Source: Choanephora cucurbitarum
Taxonomy: Eukaryota; Mucoromycota; Mucoromycetes; Mucorales; Choanephoraceae
Assembly: GCA_025331435.1 (NCBI GenBank)
Contig: JAIWNI010000010.1
Span: 434,001-498,000 of the forward strand
Reading direction: 5' to 3'
DNA length: 64,000 nt
A program made the translations under genes and the position numbers. Under the pieces are notes generated by a model that ran no database searches, was not told the DNA's origin, and saw only the letters and a program-made list of their open reading frames with translations. The stretch's first letter is position 1. The number at the start of each line of letters is the position of its first letter. Below are positions 22,003 through 33,547 of the stretch, one piece after another.

Positions 22003-24423
22003 TTTTCAAACTATGCAAAAAAAAAAATAGAAAAATAAACTGGTTTTTAGCTATTTTGTGATGAATTTCTTTTTTTAGGGAGAATTTCCCTTTCACCCTC
22101 TTAAAAGAAAAAAAAGAGTGACGTGTCCTCTTGTCAGTTAAGCAAGAGTCTTTATTTTTTTTTAAAGCTCCCTTCCATCATTTTGACATGAATAAGCCCC
22201 CCTCTTGTCAAATAATACCTTTCACTCTCTTTATAACAGTTAGTTCCTCTGCCTTTTATGGCCAGTTCTCCGGTAGCTGTTGTTTAATTGAGATAAGCAC
22301 GAGGCTTCTTATTCTATCAGATAGTAAAGAACAAGTTGTTTGTTGCATGACAACAAATCTGTTCTAGCTCTTTTTTCTCTCTTTTTTCGCCTTCTTTTTT
22401 CTCCTTATTTCTATGTGTTCATATGGGTTGTATCAAAAAAAAAAGTTTATCCCAAACTCTAATATTGTATCACTTTATGTGGGCGTAAAAAAAAAAATTC
22501 TGTTCCAATAGTCGGAGTCTATCATCAACTCTAGTTAGTCTAGAACTTGAGAAAAAAAAAAACGAAAAATTAAAGTCGTTTCATTTTCTTTTAGAAACCA
22601 AAAAGATGATAGAGTAGATCATTTTACTGCTAAAAAAGAAAGAAAAGAAAAGCCAAAAAGGCTCTATCGATCTTCTTGTTTTTTCTTCTTTGGCGTTGAT
22701 TGTGTTCTTGTACGAGGGCACCATGAAAGGGAATCTATTCCCTTTTTTTACTCTAGGTAACTCTTAGACATGTTATGGACTAACAAAATGATATGTGAAC
22801 TCTTTAACCTCCCCCGGTAGTGTTATGGGCAGAAAGAAGAAAAGATTTACTAAATTTAGATAATCAGAAGTTACTAAATTATCATTAGATCTGAGACATA
22901 AACCACTAAAATGACTTTTGAGCCACCATTTTCATTCAGAAATCACTGTGTTAGTGTGTGACATAGTTGACTTGTTTTGTTTATAAGATCCTTTTGCGCA
23001 TGGATGATCCTTTTACTTTCCCAAAAGGAAATAGAATGAGTCATCCAAAGACAGTCCTTACAATGAGAATATTAGGCTAATAAAGATGCTTTATTGAGTT
23101 TATAGAGAGATTCGAATCACAACAATCATCTCGAGATAGACTCCAGTTTGCCTAGAACAATAATCGAGGCATAATTACAAATCAGGGAAAGGGGAGCGTA
23201 TCACTTTCGTAGCACAAATAACAAAAATTATAAGGCGATTTTTTTTCTCTGTCTACAGCTATTTTAAGGATAAAAAAAAAAGAAAAAGAAAGTCGATGAA
23301 AGCTTAAAATAAAATTAAAAAAAAGGGAGAGGCTATGAACCTATAGTTTGAAGTTGGTCGGTGCTCTTTCGATTTTTGTGTTTCCTTAATTTTCACCCAC
23401 TTGTGCATGAGAGAAATCTCTTTAAGCACAATTTCTAAAATGCATAAATGTTGAATAGTTTGAACATTGGTACAACCTCCTTGAAAATACCTACTGTTTT
23501 TCTTTTCTTTTTATGGCATTTTCTCTCAAAAAAGAGTATACACGATCGATTAAGCCAAGAGGTATGGTTGACATGCAACTAGACTATCTTTGCTGTCGTC
23601 TTATCTTTAAACTCTAAGCAGGTTGGCTCTACTATTTTCTCTTTCTCTCTCTTTCTCTCTATGTATGACTAACGATTATCCGATCACTCCACTTTCCTCC
23701 CTTTTACGCTGTGTCAACAGGAGATATTTATAGATACCGCGAAATTCATAATAAAGCGTGGTTTAATCAACCTACCTTAATTCAGAAGAAGGGTAATACA
23801 CCTGTATCATCAGTGTTGCTTTATAAGCCATTAGTACTACAGACTCATTCTCCTTAATAATCCAGTTTGATTCAGTGGCAGAAACTGTTTAATACAGGAT
23901 GTGAGTACCTTGCATATGTTCGAAACTTTGATAGCCATCAGTTATTAAAGTAGACCTATCTCATGCAACGGAGAAACAGCTAGGAAATGACGATGCCATT
24001 GATGCATTATGCTAAAAAGAGTATATCAGTCATATTGTAGGGCGAAAATGATGCATATATATATATGTACAAGTGAATCAGATACATTATCTTGTTTTAC
24101 TTTTTTGTATAATATGCACTATCTTGTTTTACTTGAATAATAAACATACATACTCAAATTTCCTTATGAATTTCATATTACAGACAAGATAGAACCAATT
24201 TTTGGAATTTCTGGTGAATGACGGTATTTGAAATACGCTGTCTCTCTTTCTCTCTCTTTTTTATAGCATAAGCTGCTTGATTCAGATGTGATGTGCTTTC
24301 ATACAAAGAAATGAAAGATCGATACACTCAATAGAAGAAGAAAGCAGTAGACTAATGCCTCATGTCTTGTTTATTAAATAATAAATATGACTTATTGTTT
24401 GTGCATATATACTAATCCCCATT
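22003..24423. other. Intergenic DNA, no gene seen
   Basis: AT-rich with poly-A/T runs. Small open frames (for example 22131-22367) have no protein-like features. No tRNA-like fold was seen; the word GATTCGAATC near 23110 lacks supporting stems. Confidence 0.5.
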
Positions 24424-25873
24424 TCAAGTTGTATGAGTAGATTGTTGCCATGATAAACGATCATGGTCACCCAATTTTCTATTGGAAATACCCTACATAA
24501 GTATCGTACAATTTTCATAAACACATATAGTTCCACTTTACCTTGGTTTCAAGAAATGCCAGCCTAAAAAGACAACACCCAAAAAGGTACAAACACAGCC
24601 CATCACAATCCAAGCTAAGCCCATGAAAGAATTTCTATCACCTAGAAATGATGTGCTTGTAAACACAATGGATTTAGTACCTCCATAAGCTGTGATATCA
24701 TAATCTAAAAAGTCCATAGATGGTCAATGGAAAGCAATAGTCTGATCAGAGACAAGACTTACTAAGAGAAATATTGACTTGATAGGTGCCTGCTTCAAGC
24801 GTTCCATCTCTTGAGGCAGAATAGAGTTTTCTAAAGGTAGGATACCAACTGGTTCTCATCCAGACTTGGAAATGTTCATCTTCATAAGGGTCAAACAGGT
24901 TCTCTGCTGTATATCCTTGAGGGTACCTCTTTTGCCAATTAGGTGGAGGTACAAGATCAGCAGGATTCATCTGTGTCTTCGCCAACCGTTTCTTGTCTGA
25001 AGGCCAGGCAATCCCTTTATCACTGAAATTCAAACTGGTGGCTCCACCTGCTGTAGGATTGACAAGTGTGACCACAAATGTATCTATATAGATTGTGTTA
25101 TCAATCACTTTTCTCTCTCTCTCTCTAATTTGTTATCTCTATGTACCATTAAACATGGAATTGGCAATAAGGCCACAAGGATAATAGATCTTGTTGTTGG
25201 CATCGACACCCACTGGTGAACAAGAACTAAAGGCGTCAGTAGTAGAGATTACATCACCATGAAGTTGATTGTAACTGAGACTCTTGACATATTTACGATG
25301 GTTTTGATAGAAATTCGTAAGGCGATAGTACAGAAAGATAGGTGCTTGGAGTTCAACAGGTACAGTGAATCGAACGATACAGGTGCCTGGTTCTCCTGCT
25401 GTTGTGTTGGCTATGAATCGATAGGTAGGTGCATACATCTCTAACAGAACTCATCAGTCTCAACTCTATACTCCTCTATTCACTTTTTTTTTTACGTTCT
25501 GATCCATCATCAGTAAACTTGTAAGAATAAAGACTGGAATCTAAAGAAACAGCTGATCCATTGTTGTCTTTACAGTTGGTATAATCGATAATCACTTCAT
25601 TGACCTATTCTAGTCATCAACATCTAGTCTAGACACATTCTCTTTGTATTTACAGTTTCACTCTCATATAAAAATAAACCACCTAAAGGAGCAAAGACGA
25701 TGCCTGCAACAAACAATGTAGGCAACACTGTCTTTGGTGTTAAAAGTGGTTGCCAAGCCTTAAGACGTTGTTGTTTAAAGGCAGTGTCTAGCAAAAGAAG
25801 AGATGAGTAAGAGATGTGGCATCATGCGTTATTCGGTTTTACTTGAAGGCTTTTTGGTTTTTTCGTCAGACAT
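24424..25873 (-). CDS. CDC50/LEM3 family, beta subunit of P4-ATPase flippase (368 aa)
   Basis: Seven exons: 25873-25843, 25787-25654, 25604-25496, 25440-25147, 25083-24763, 24704-24542 and 24478-24424, together 368 aa. After a short cytosolic tail come [18 protein letters not shown] and the first membrane helix ([20 protein letters not shown]). The large lumenal domain has the family blocks [49 protein letters not shown] and [14 protein letters not shown], with paired cysteines. The second helix ([20 protein letters not shown]) is followed by the typical tail KPRKLGDH. These proteins chaperone P4-ATPase lipid flippases out of the ER and take part in phospholipid transport. The last acceptor was fixed by the conserved RKLGDH tail: the first TAG gives a wrong frame. 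The gene ends up only 60 bp from FRA10AC1. Confidence 0.95.
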
Positions 25874-25933
25874 TTTGTTTTATTAAAAAAAAAGAAAGAG
25901 GGAGGAAAAATAAAGTGTGTGAGACCCATTTAA

Positions 25934-26710
25934 TTAACCAAGCAAATCTGCAAAATAATCCTCGATTTCTTCTTCTTTTGATTTCTCTTGTTCAGATTCT
26001 AAAGGTTTACTCCATATCTTTTCTTCAGGAGTATCAGCCATTTTAGACTGTTTCTTGGGCTTTTCTTCTTCTTCTTCTTCTTCTTCTTCTATGATCTCTC
26101 GCTTTCGTTTGACTTGTCTTTTCTTTGTTCGATAGTTGAGTTTGTCAGAACAATCTGGGCATAATCTGACTTTGACCAATTCATTCTTTTTTTCGCCTTC
26201 TTCAATATAGCCAAAATTCACTTCCCAGCTTGTCAATCGCTCAGTTGTATCACATCGAGTAGAAGCACAAATGAATTGGCCTTTGCCAACCACCACTTCC
26301 TTTTCTGTTCTCCATCGAAGTGCTATCTTGCCTTCTCTATAGTACTTTAACTCACATAACGCATATTCTTTAAACAGTCTGTCATAGTATTTCTTGGCCA
26401 CACGTTGTTCCCAGCTCAAATTGTCATCTGATTCCGATCGAACAAACCTAATGAGACGTGTCAGTGTCTCAACCTGTATTGTGTCGCTTCTTTTACCTAT
26501 GGTTTTCTTGAAGAATATCTTTTTGTGTCTTGTAGGTGGAAGGAACATAGTTAGCTTTAGGAGCAGTTTTCCGTTCAAGGTACTCTTTCATAAGTTGTCG
26601 ATGACGATCGTACTAGACAACAAAGAGGTAGGGAGTTCAGCTGTCTCGATGTTGTCTTATAGAGCGAAATGGCTTACAGCTTGATCTTGTTTCTGTTTAG
26701 GTAGACTCAT
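25934..26710 (-). CDS. FRA10AC1: FRA10AC1 family spliceosome-associated protein (220 aa)
   Basis: Exons 26710-26678, 26612-26497 and 26447-25934 give 220 aa. The Fra10Ac1 domain is clear: YDRHRQLMKEYL near the start, KKYYDRLFKEYALCELKYY, GKIALRWRTEKEVVVGKGQF, SWEVNFGYIEEGEKKNELVK, and VRLCPDCSDKLNYR with Cys pairs that may bind zinc (CASTRC, CPDC). The C terminus is acidic, with a run of ten Glu, then a final IEDYFADLLG. In animals FRA10AC1 is a component of the catalytic spliceosome and loss causes a developmental disorder; a nuclear role in splicing is inferred here. The gene is tightly followed by the CDC50 gene on the same strand. Confidence 0.92.
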
Positions 26711-26825
26711 TGAAATGATATGGAAAAAAAGAAAGAAATAATGAGTGAAAATAAAAAACAAAAATAGAAGCTAGTTAGAGGCAAGGCAGTTTTGAAAAGA
26801 TGGACCACTTTTTTTTTCTATTTCT

Positions 26826-27443
26826 ATGATGGAAAGTAGACTTTTGGAAGGTCAAACGACAATGTTGTTTATTCTATCCTTGTTTCTCTTAAGATTGGCT
26901 ATTGCAGAAGGAGTTCATGTGAGATTGAATACCAACAGATCTCGTTTTATCATAGGTGACGTACTTGACAGGGTTTAGTTTTCTTGTTGCTCAAAGAAAG
27001 AGATACTGGAATAACCATGGCTCATGCGTGCAGGCATAAAAATGCAATACGTGAGGCAATTTATATGACAAGCAATTGAATCTATCAACAAAAGATAGAG
27101 AATGATTTCAACATGCATAAAATCGATATATTCGTATACGTCTCTCATATTTAGAATGAGTCATATCAACATGGACTATATTCTTTTTATTTATTTTCTT
27201 CAATCCATCATGTTTAAAGTAACTATTCATATTGAGCCCACTGCCTTACAAACATCCATTCAAGCGGGTTTTGATTCGCATGCTTTTTGTCAAGCTGGAG
27301 TAAATTTTAGTTTTGGTACTGTGTCTACTGGTGCTGAAATTCCTACCATTATGCTTGATTTCAATGCTGCTCTTAGTTATCATGCTGCTCATGGTACTTG
27401 TATGGCTCATAAATTTTTGACTGGTGCTTGCTCTACTCCATAG
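26826..27443 (+). CDS. Candidate small secreted protein (two exons, about 118 aa)
   Basis: An ORF at 26826 begins with a good signal-peptide-like stretch (MLFILSLFLLRLAIAEG). A second, clearly coding-like frame at 27220-27443 reads TIHIEPTALQTSIQAGFDSH, then AFCQAGVNFSFGTVSTGAEI and HGTCMAHKFLTGACSTP before its stop. Splicing 26955 (ATAG|GTGACG) to 27220 (TTTAAAG|TA) keeps phase and joins the signal peptide to the Cys-containing domain, but the intron (264 nt) is long for this genome and the acceptor is AAAG rather than TAG. A start inside the second ORF (27102, 27156 or 27171) is the alternative. Four cysteines are too few to name a family. It is divergent from FRA10AC1 with 115 bp between starts. 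Confidence 0.4.
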
Positions 27444-30400
27444 ACATCATTGTTCTTTTTTTTTTTGAGGACTAAGAAGACAGAATAAAAGACATTTTCT
27501 TTGCTTTCTTTTTTTTTCTTAATGACGTTCAAACTGGTTTGCTTTTTCTATTCACATAGTTTAATGTTATTTACTTCATCCCTCACATTCTATCTTTGAA
27601 TGAGAGAGCAATAAATAGACCAATACAATCTTGACCTGCAACTAGTAACAATCAAACAATCCAGCACTGCTTTAAAGAATACAACTCAAATCCCTTTCAA
27701 GAGCGATTTACGCAATATCAGAATCATGTGTGTTGTTCATGAAAATGCATAAAAGAAATAGCATCATGAATCAGTTGATAGATGATAGTTACCATAAGCC
27801 ATGTACTACATTCATCAATAAGGGACACATGTCGATCAACACAAGGCAAAGAGTCCTTTCTTCTGGTTTCACTAAATAAAGAGGAAGCCATCTCTGCACT
27901 TACTTCCTCAACCCAAATTTCCCTGTCAGACACACTCATAGGATTGTTGTCAGGGTCCAGAACTGCTTAGCCATCATGAGTGCCATCTGGAATCAGGTAG
28001 AGTCAGTCATTTGAAACCAAGACAAACGAACAATATGGGTTTTGCTTACATACGAATCAAGCAGTATCAGTTTATTATCAAATGTGCATTAGAGGAACTC
28101 ATACTAAGAGATGAAGAGAGTCCTGAATGTGTCGAGCACTTGAGGGAGGGGGGTATTGTGCTTGGTTCAATCAACCCATTTTGCAAGTGCACAGAATGTT
28201 GGTATTTCAATGGAAAGCAAAAGACGAGTAAAGCTCTAATAGATTCACAGAATTTGACAGGTAGCAACTGAAAATTAAAAGGTGTGCTTTTTTGCATGTT
28301 GTCTTGACTTGTGGTAGTAGCGCGTTATTGGAAAGTATAAAGAGATTGATAGAGAGCAAGAGTATTGCAACACTTGGCTAATTCAAGTCAATCCTTCAAA
28401 TTTCGGCATCTCCTATCGTAATACAGGATAATAACAGAGTAAGAGAGAAAAACAAGATCGTTTGGGTCAGTACTAATTTACTTGATGACAGCCAAATTGC
28501 TCCTCAAACCTCTCAATAGCACTTGCTTAACAAAATGGTTCTGATGGACGTGTTCTTTAACAACCTCAAAAGGTTTGCGTTGTTATTCGCTGTCTCAACA
28601 AGAAAATCTCAAAGGTCACCCATCAACTGTCAATAAACTCAGTCTGTTTGCTTTGAGGGAGGCTCTAAGTTTCCATACGCACTTGATGCTGTCTTACTCG
28701 TTGGATCCTTAAACGACTCACATAGTCATGGCGTCTCAAGAGCATTTTCAGTAGCTCACATGAATCATATTGAGCTATATTGACACATGATCACGTCAGA
28801 GAAAATGAAGAGGGTGAACAGCCAAAATAAAAGCGATGGACCTCAGGATCAGATCGAGATCTACGCTCTTTGAAACCACCTTATCTTGCTGAGTTATCGT
28901 TGTTTGATATTGTCTTTATGCAGCATAGTGCTTATATTTATTCCGCTGAATAGCTTTCGTGTCAGCCATCTTTCAGTCATTACACCGAGATGGCAAAGGG
29001 CTGCATCGTGTATATAGGACCAAGAAAAGAGAAAAAAAGATGTGATTGGGTAACAAAAAGACCATGTGAAGATTTCGTCACTTGAGCTAGTTTTTTTGAT
29101 TGGTTGATCCTTGATCAACTGATATCACCCCTTTCATGCCAATAAATGTGGATGCTTTTCCCTTTCTCTCTCTTTTTTCTTTTCTTTTCCATTCCATATC
29201 TCTCATCAAGGCAAGCCAAAAGTTAAGTATTACCTCTCTTTTTTTATGGTAAACTGTGAATAAAGAACGTGTGTTCAAAAGGCGAGAAAGGGGGTGTTAT
29301 ATTCTACTTCTTTGCTGTTTGATCGATGTCTCTTGACGTGCTCGCCAAACATATTTTGGCTTGAAGCGTGTCTTTAAGGAATATCTCTTACAGTATTGAG
29401 CTTAATGAAAATGAAATGGAGCTCCATGTAGCTCACATTCAGCACTTCATTCATTCAGCGGACGCGTTTGAATGGTGCCTAGTCTATACTTTGTAAAATT
29501 TTGTGATTGTATTAGTACTTTTTAGTACTTTCTTTATCTCCACTTTTTTATTTTTATTACTTAAACCCGATTCATCTATTGCCACTACTACTACTCTTGC
29601 TCTATCTGGTACGCGTTTTAGATCACCAAGCCAAAAATCAAAACCAAGCTAGTTTAAATCAAACTCAAGCCAACTTGTATCCATTTTTATCACTTCTTGA
29701 TCCATTATCTCTTGATCTGCTTTACTCTGTATCTACGCGTCTCATTGAATTAGATTTCAAAAAAACTACTAACTTGCTGTTGTCTGCTTATTGCTCTCAA
29801 AAGGTCTCAAGCCTAATTGCGACTTATCGCTTCATCATATCACTTCCTTAACCATAAATACCTGACTTTATAAAGTCAAAACTTAATTCAAAAGGAAAAC
29901 AATAAAAAAAAATGTCTTGCCTAAAGCACAAGATCAATTGTAAACAAATATCACATATCATCCTTAACTGTCAAATTGTATTGTCTATCATTTTCCTTGT
30001 AAAAAAAATAAGCTCAAAGTTGTTTTGGATCAGGGCTAACCTTGTCTTAAAAAATGAATCAATGCAGCACCGCGATTGCTCCAAGGTTGCACACTTATTG
30101 AACAGACGTACTTTGTAATTGGTCGCCAATTTGGCTTATCTTGTGTGTATGACTACTGTCATGCGATAAGTTTGGAACAAACATCAAGCACATAAAGGAG
30201 ACCAAGTGCATCGTTCAATAAGTAATAGTATCGCAGAAAAAGATTCGGTTAGTCTATGGGAAAACTTGTTACCACACCATTTACGGTTGGTGTTTCCCAA
30301 GAATTGACGCGTTACTTATTTTGCATCATATGGATAGTATGTATTTCTCTCAAACAAGAGAGATCAATTGATTGAACCAAACATGTTAAACAAGAGTTTT

Positions 30401-30679
30401 GGGAGTAAATAGAGTGCAAAAAAAAAAGCTAGTTTAGATTCATTATCAGAAATCATGTATCTCAACTAACGGTTTTAATAGCGACTAAACAATGCATTAC
30501 ATCAAAAAAAGCCTTCAAGTCATCATCTGTTCATCATCGAATTCTATATTCTTTCCCCTTATGCTTTTTTCATGTAAAGCCAAAACACTTTACAATCTCT
30601 TCAACAGAAAAAGGCGAGTTTTTTTTTAAAAGAGAAAGAAAATTATGTATATTTGGTATTTTTACATTAGAGTATGGTT
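27444..30679. other. Long sparse region with unassigned open frames
   Basis: No gene I can support. Coding-like pieces include minus 27724-27939 (MSVSDREIWVEEVSAEMASS, then LFSETRRKDSLPCVDRH) ending near a possible donor, an open stretch on both strands at 28011-28297, and plus 29579-29851. They may be relics or exons of an unknown gene; none could be joined into a full model. Confidence 0.35.
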
Positions 30680-31490
30680 TTACAAAAATTTGCCTAACAA
30701 GCCAGCAACGCCACTGCTTTGATGTTGTTGTTGTTGTTGTCCACCAGTTAAACTGCCCAAGATGCCCATGACTTGGCCGAGACCACCGCCGCCACCTTGT
30801 TGTTGACCAGTCTTTTGTGTCATGAGCAACTTCATGGCCATCATAGCAGCACTTTGAAGCATTTCAGATTGGTTGGCTTTACCTGAACTACCACCTTGAG
30901 CTTTGAAGAGCTTCATGGCTTCACCCATGGCCAAACCGACCAATTCGTTGGATCCGCCATTTCCGCCACTGCTTCCGCCAGAGAACATCTTGAAGGCTTG
31001 CATAGCAGCAGCAGAACCTAAATCACGAGATGAAGCTTCTTCATCAGGTTGTCCGTTGTTTTGGTTGTAGACTCGGTTGTGGACTTGAGCAGCAGTTTGT
31101 GCTTCGTCTTCATTGACATTTTGCTTGTGGGGAGCATCATCATCATCACGGTCAACAAGGCTTGAAAGGACAGAAGAGAAAAGACCTTCCTCTTTAGAAG
31201 GGAAAAGCGAAACGAACATGAATATGACATTATACAAACTACCATGACTCTACTTACTGTCATCATCATCATCGTCATCACCATCTTGTTGGACATGTTG
31301 CTTAGCGAGTCTTGCAACTTGAGACACGTCAGGCTTTTCATAGCCACCGTAAGATTGATGTTCACCACCTATCACCAATAAGATATATTTGATTAATACC
31401 CGAAAGCAAGGACGGGACTATTGTTACAAATTTACCTTGGTAAGAAGCAGCTTGACCACCTTGATAAGAATCAGATTCACCGTAAGACAT
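30680..31490 (-). CDS. Beta-flanking protein homologue (DUF7721-type), 225 aa
   Basis: Exons 31490-31436, 31368-31258 and 31191-30680 give 225 aa. The N terminus is Gly/Tyr/Ser/Gln-rich (MSYGESDSYQGGQAASYQGG). The following part has the order seen in fungal beta-flanking proteins: ARLAKQHVQQDGDDDDDD, EGLFSSVLSSLVD, a DLGSAAAMQAFKMF block, NELVGLAMGEAMKLF, and SEMLQSAAMMAMKLLMTQ, ending in Gly/Gln-rich GLGQVMGILGSL and GVAGLLGKFL. The name comes from the gene that borders the A mating-type locus of mushrooms; no biochemical function is known to me. Nothing here suggests a mating locus. The repeated Ala/Met amphipathic helices suggest self-association. A poly-Q run is encoded near 30722-30745. 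Confidence 0.78.
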
Positions 31491-33202
31491 TATTTTAAAT
31501 AAAGAGAGATAGCTATTATCAAAGAAGAAGAAGAAGAAGAAAAGAGAAAACGAATTTAACTTTTATTTTGCATTGATGTAAGGGGAGTTCGCGTAACAAA
31601 TAAAACGTATTCAATAGTCGTACAACACTATTTTTTTCTCTGCAGTCACTTTTTCCCTAATTGGTCAAGTGGCCGAAATTGCTTGAGGTGTTCTTTTTAA
31701 TTGGCCTCTTTCAAAATTGTTAAATGAATAATACACGCTGTTTTTCAATTAGGTTGTTTGACTATGCAGCCCTTGAGCAACAGTACTGTGACATGTCTGA
31801 GCCTTTTGTGACCATCTTCATTCCAACTATTGAAAGAGCTCTGCAGGCTATTGACACGAGTCATATTCAAAGCGAAAGTTTTCTGATCCAGACTACTTTC
31901 TAGTCATGACAGTCGTCTCTCTTGTTGCCTGAAGAATCTAGCTTAGACGTGAATGGTGGCACATCCAAATAAAGATCGAATACAACACGAAATTAAATTA
32001 ATATATAAATATGGATTTGAAATTACAACTGTCAAATTAAAACTTTAAAAAGACAACCATGAAGCCGGCATATCATATCTACTTTTACTATCGACAGGCT
32101 TCTTATCTGATGCAGCAAAAAGTTCTCAATCGGTCTGCCTTCAAAGAAGCTACAGAGTTGTTAAGCTACACATTAGTTTCTTACAGTCAACTGTCTCCTC
32201 TTGACTTTCCTCTCCTTCACTTGCACAATGCATACTGTTTCACTCGGCATTCTTTTTCTCTTTGAAACAAGCTTATTTCGCTCTATCGTTTGTGGCAATT
32301 TTCTAACGTAAAAAGAAGGCGGCTCTCACTAATGGGCACAAAAGCCGATTTTGGTGGTATTTATCTAAAAACTCTATGCGAACAACACACTCTCGCTTGG
32401 TTTTGAATTCTACTCTGAACGCGCGCTGTTGTCATGCTTGTCTTTTTTTTTGGATAGAAAACTGAACATAGTAGCGTCATTGATCTGGCTCTAATGAACG
32501 GAAAATAATCTTCTCACTCCCACTGTTGAGACGGATCTACAGCAGTCGCTCGATTCAACAGTGTTTGATTTAAGTATATGCTCAATGTAAGAGTGCAATT
32601 ATCAAAAAGTATGGACGCTCTCAAATAAAGCAACTACTATATCACTCAGATCAGATCATAGATTTACAAAGACTGCTGTCTTTCTCTCTTTTTCTTGTGA
32701 TTTAGGAGGGTATGATTCATGATGCTCATAGAAGACTATGAACACTCTCATGTCTAAATGAGTTAGATTCAACCGTTTGGTTTCATATCAATGGCGCTCT
32801 CAACAAACATCAAGTAGTTTTAGACAGTTTGATAGGGAATACAGGCATCTAATTGTCAGTGAAAGTACTGAACAAAAGGATTTAGAAATAAATGCGATCA
32901 GCCTATTAGTTGCTGTTGTGATAACATCAGTATAAAAAAAACACTTTAATGAATTGAACAGAAGGAAATCCATTGTGAATTTTGCCGCTCCATTTCTGCG
33001 TGTGAGAGAGTATGAATGGTCCAGAGTAGAAGTGCTATCTCAAGTAAGCGTGTGATTTTAGCAATAGCCTTGAAATGAGTATGGGAACTTTTGTCCTCTA
33101 ATTGATAAGGCATGATTTCCCTTTGAAAAGAAAAACATTCTCGCATTGAAAAAGAATACAACAGTTGTAATCACGTTAAACAAGTGTTTGTATTTATTTA
33201 CA
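31491..33202. other. Intergenic DNA with weak coding-like fragments
   Basis: A plus-strand run at about 31757-31900 reads LFDYAALEQQYCDMSEPFVT, then IFIPTIERALQAIDTSHIQ, before stops, perhaps a gene relic. ORFs at 32059-32265 (plus) and 32946-33161 (minus) look unremarkable. Confidence 0.35.
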
Positions 33203-33547
33203 TTAGAAGCTTGATGATTGTTGAGCCTCTTTAACTATGCGAGCAGCTTGAGTAGCATTTTCTTTTGCTCTTGATTGATCTTGCATCTTTTCTGATCGTG
33301 CTTTTTCTTCCAAAGCATCTACCTCATCCTGCTCAAATCATGATAAATTACCCTTTGTTTTGACCTTCCCGTTCTCTCATTCTCTCTCTTTCTTTTGTTC
33401 TCTTACCCATGCCTGTTGTTGAGCTGAATTACTATATCCATCAAGATGAGAAAGGTTGATATCAGTTGTTCCAGAGAATTGTTGGTTTTGGTTCATTTCA
33501 GATTCGTCAGGACAGTCTTCGATGGTTGTATGATACTTGCTGTTCAT
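33203..33547 (-). CDS. Small unknown protein, acidic/helical (88 aa)
   Basis: Exon 1 (33547-33407) ends at a clean donor (TGG|GTAAGAG) and exon 2 (33328-33203) starts after a pyrimidine tract and CAG. The product is 88 aa: MNSKYHTTIEDCPDESEMNQ at the start, a Gln/Asn/Ser-rich middle, and an Ala/Glu/Lys-rich probable helix in exon 2 (DEVDALEEKARSEKMQDQSR, then AKENATQAARIVKEAQ). No family is recognised. The codon use and exact phase support a real gene; no signal peptide or membrane segment is present. Confidence 0.55.

Noticed and set aside
23105..23125. tRNA T-loop-like word GATTCGAATC
   Set aside because: No acceptor, D or anticodon stem could be formed around it.
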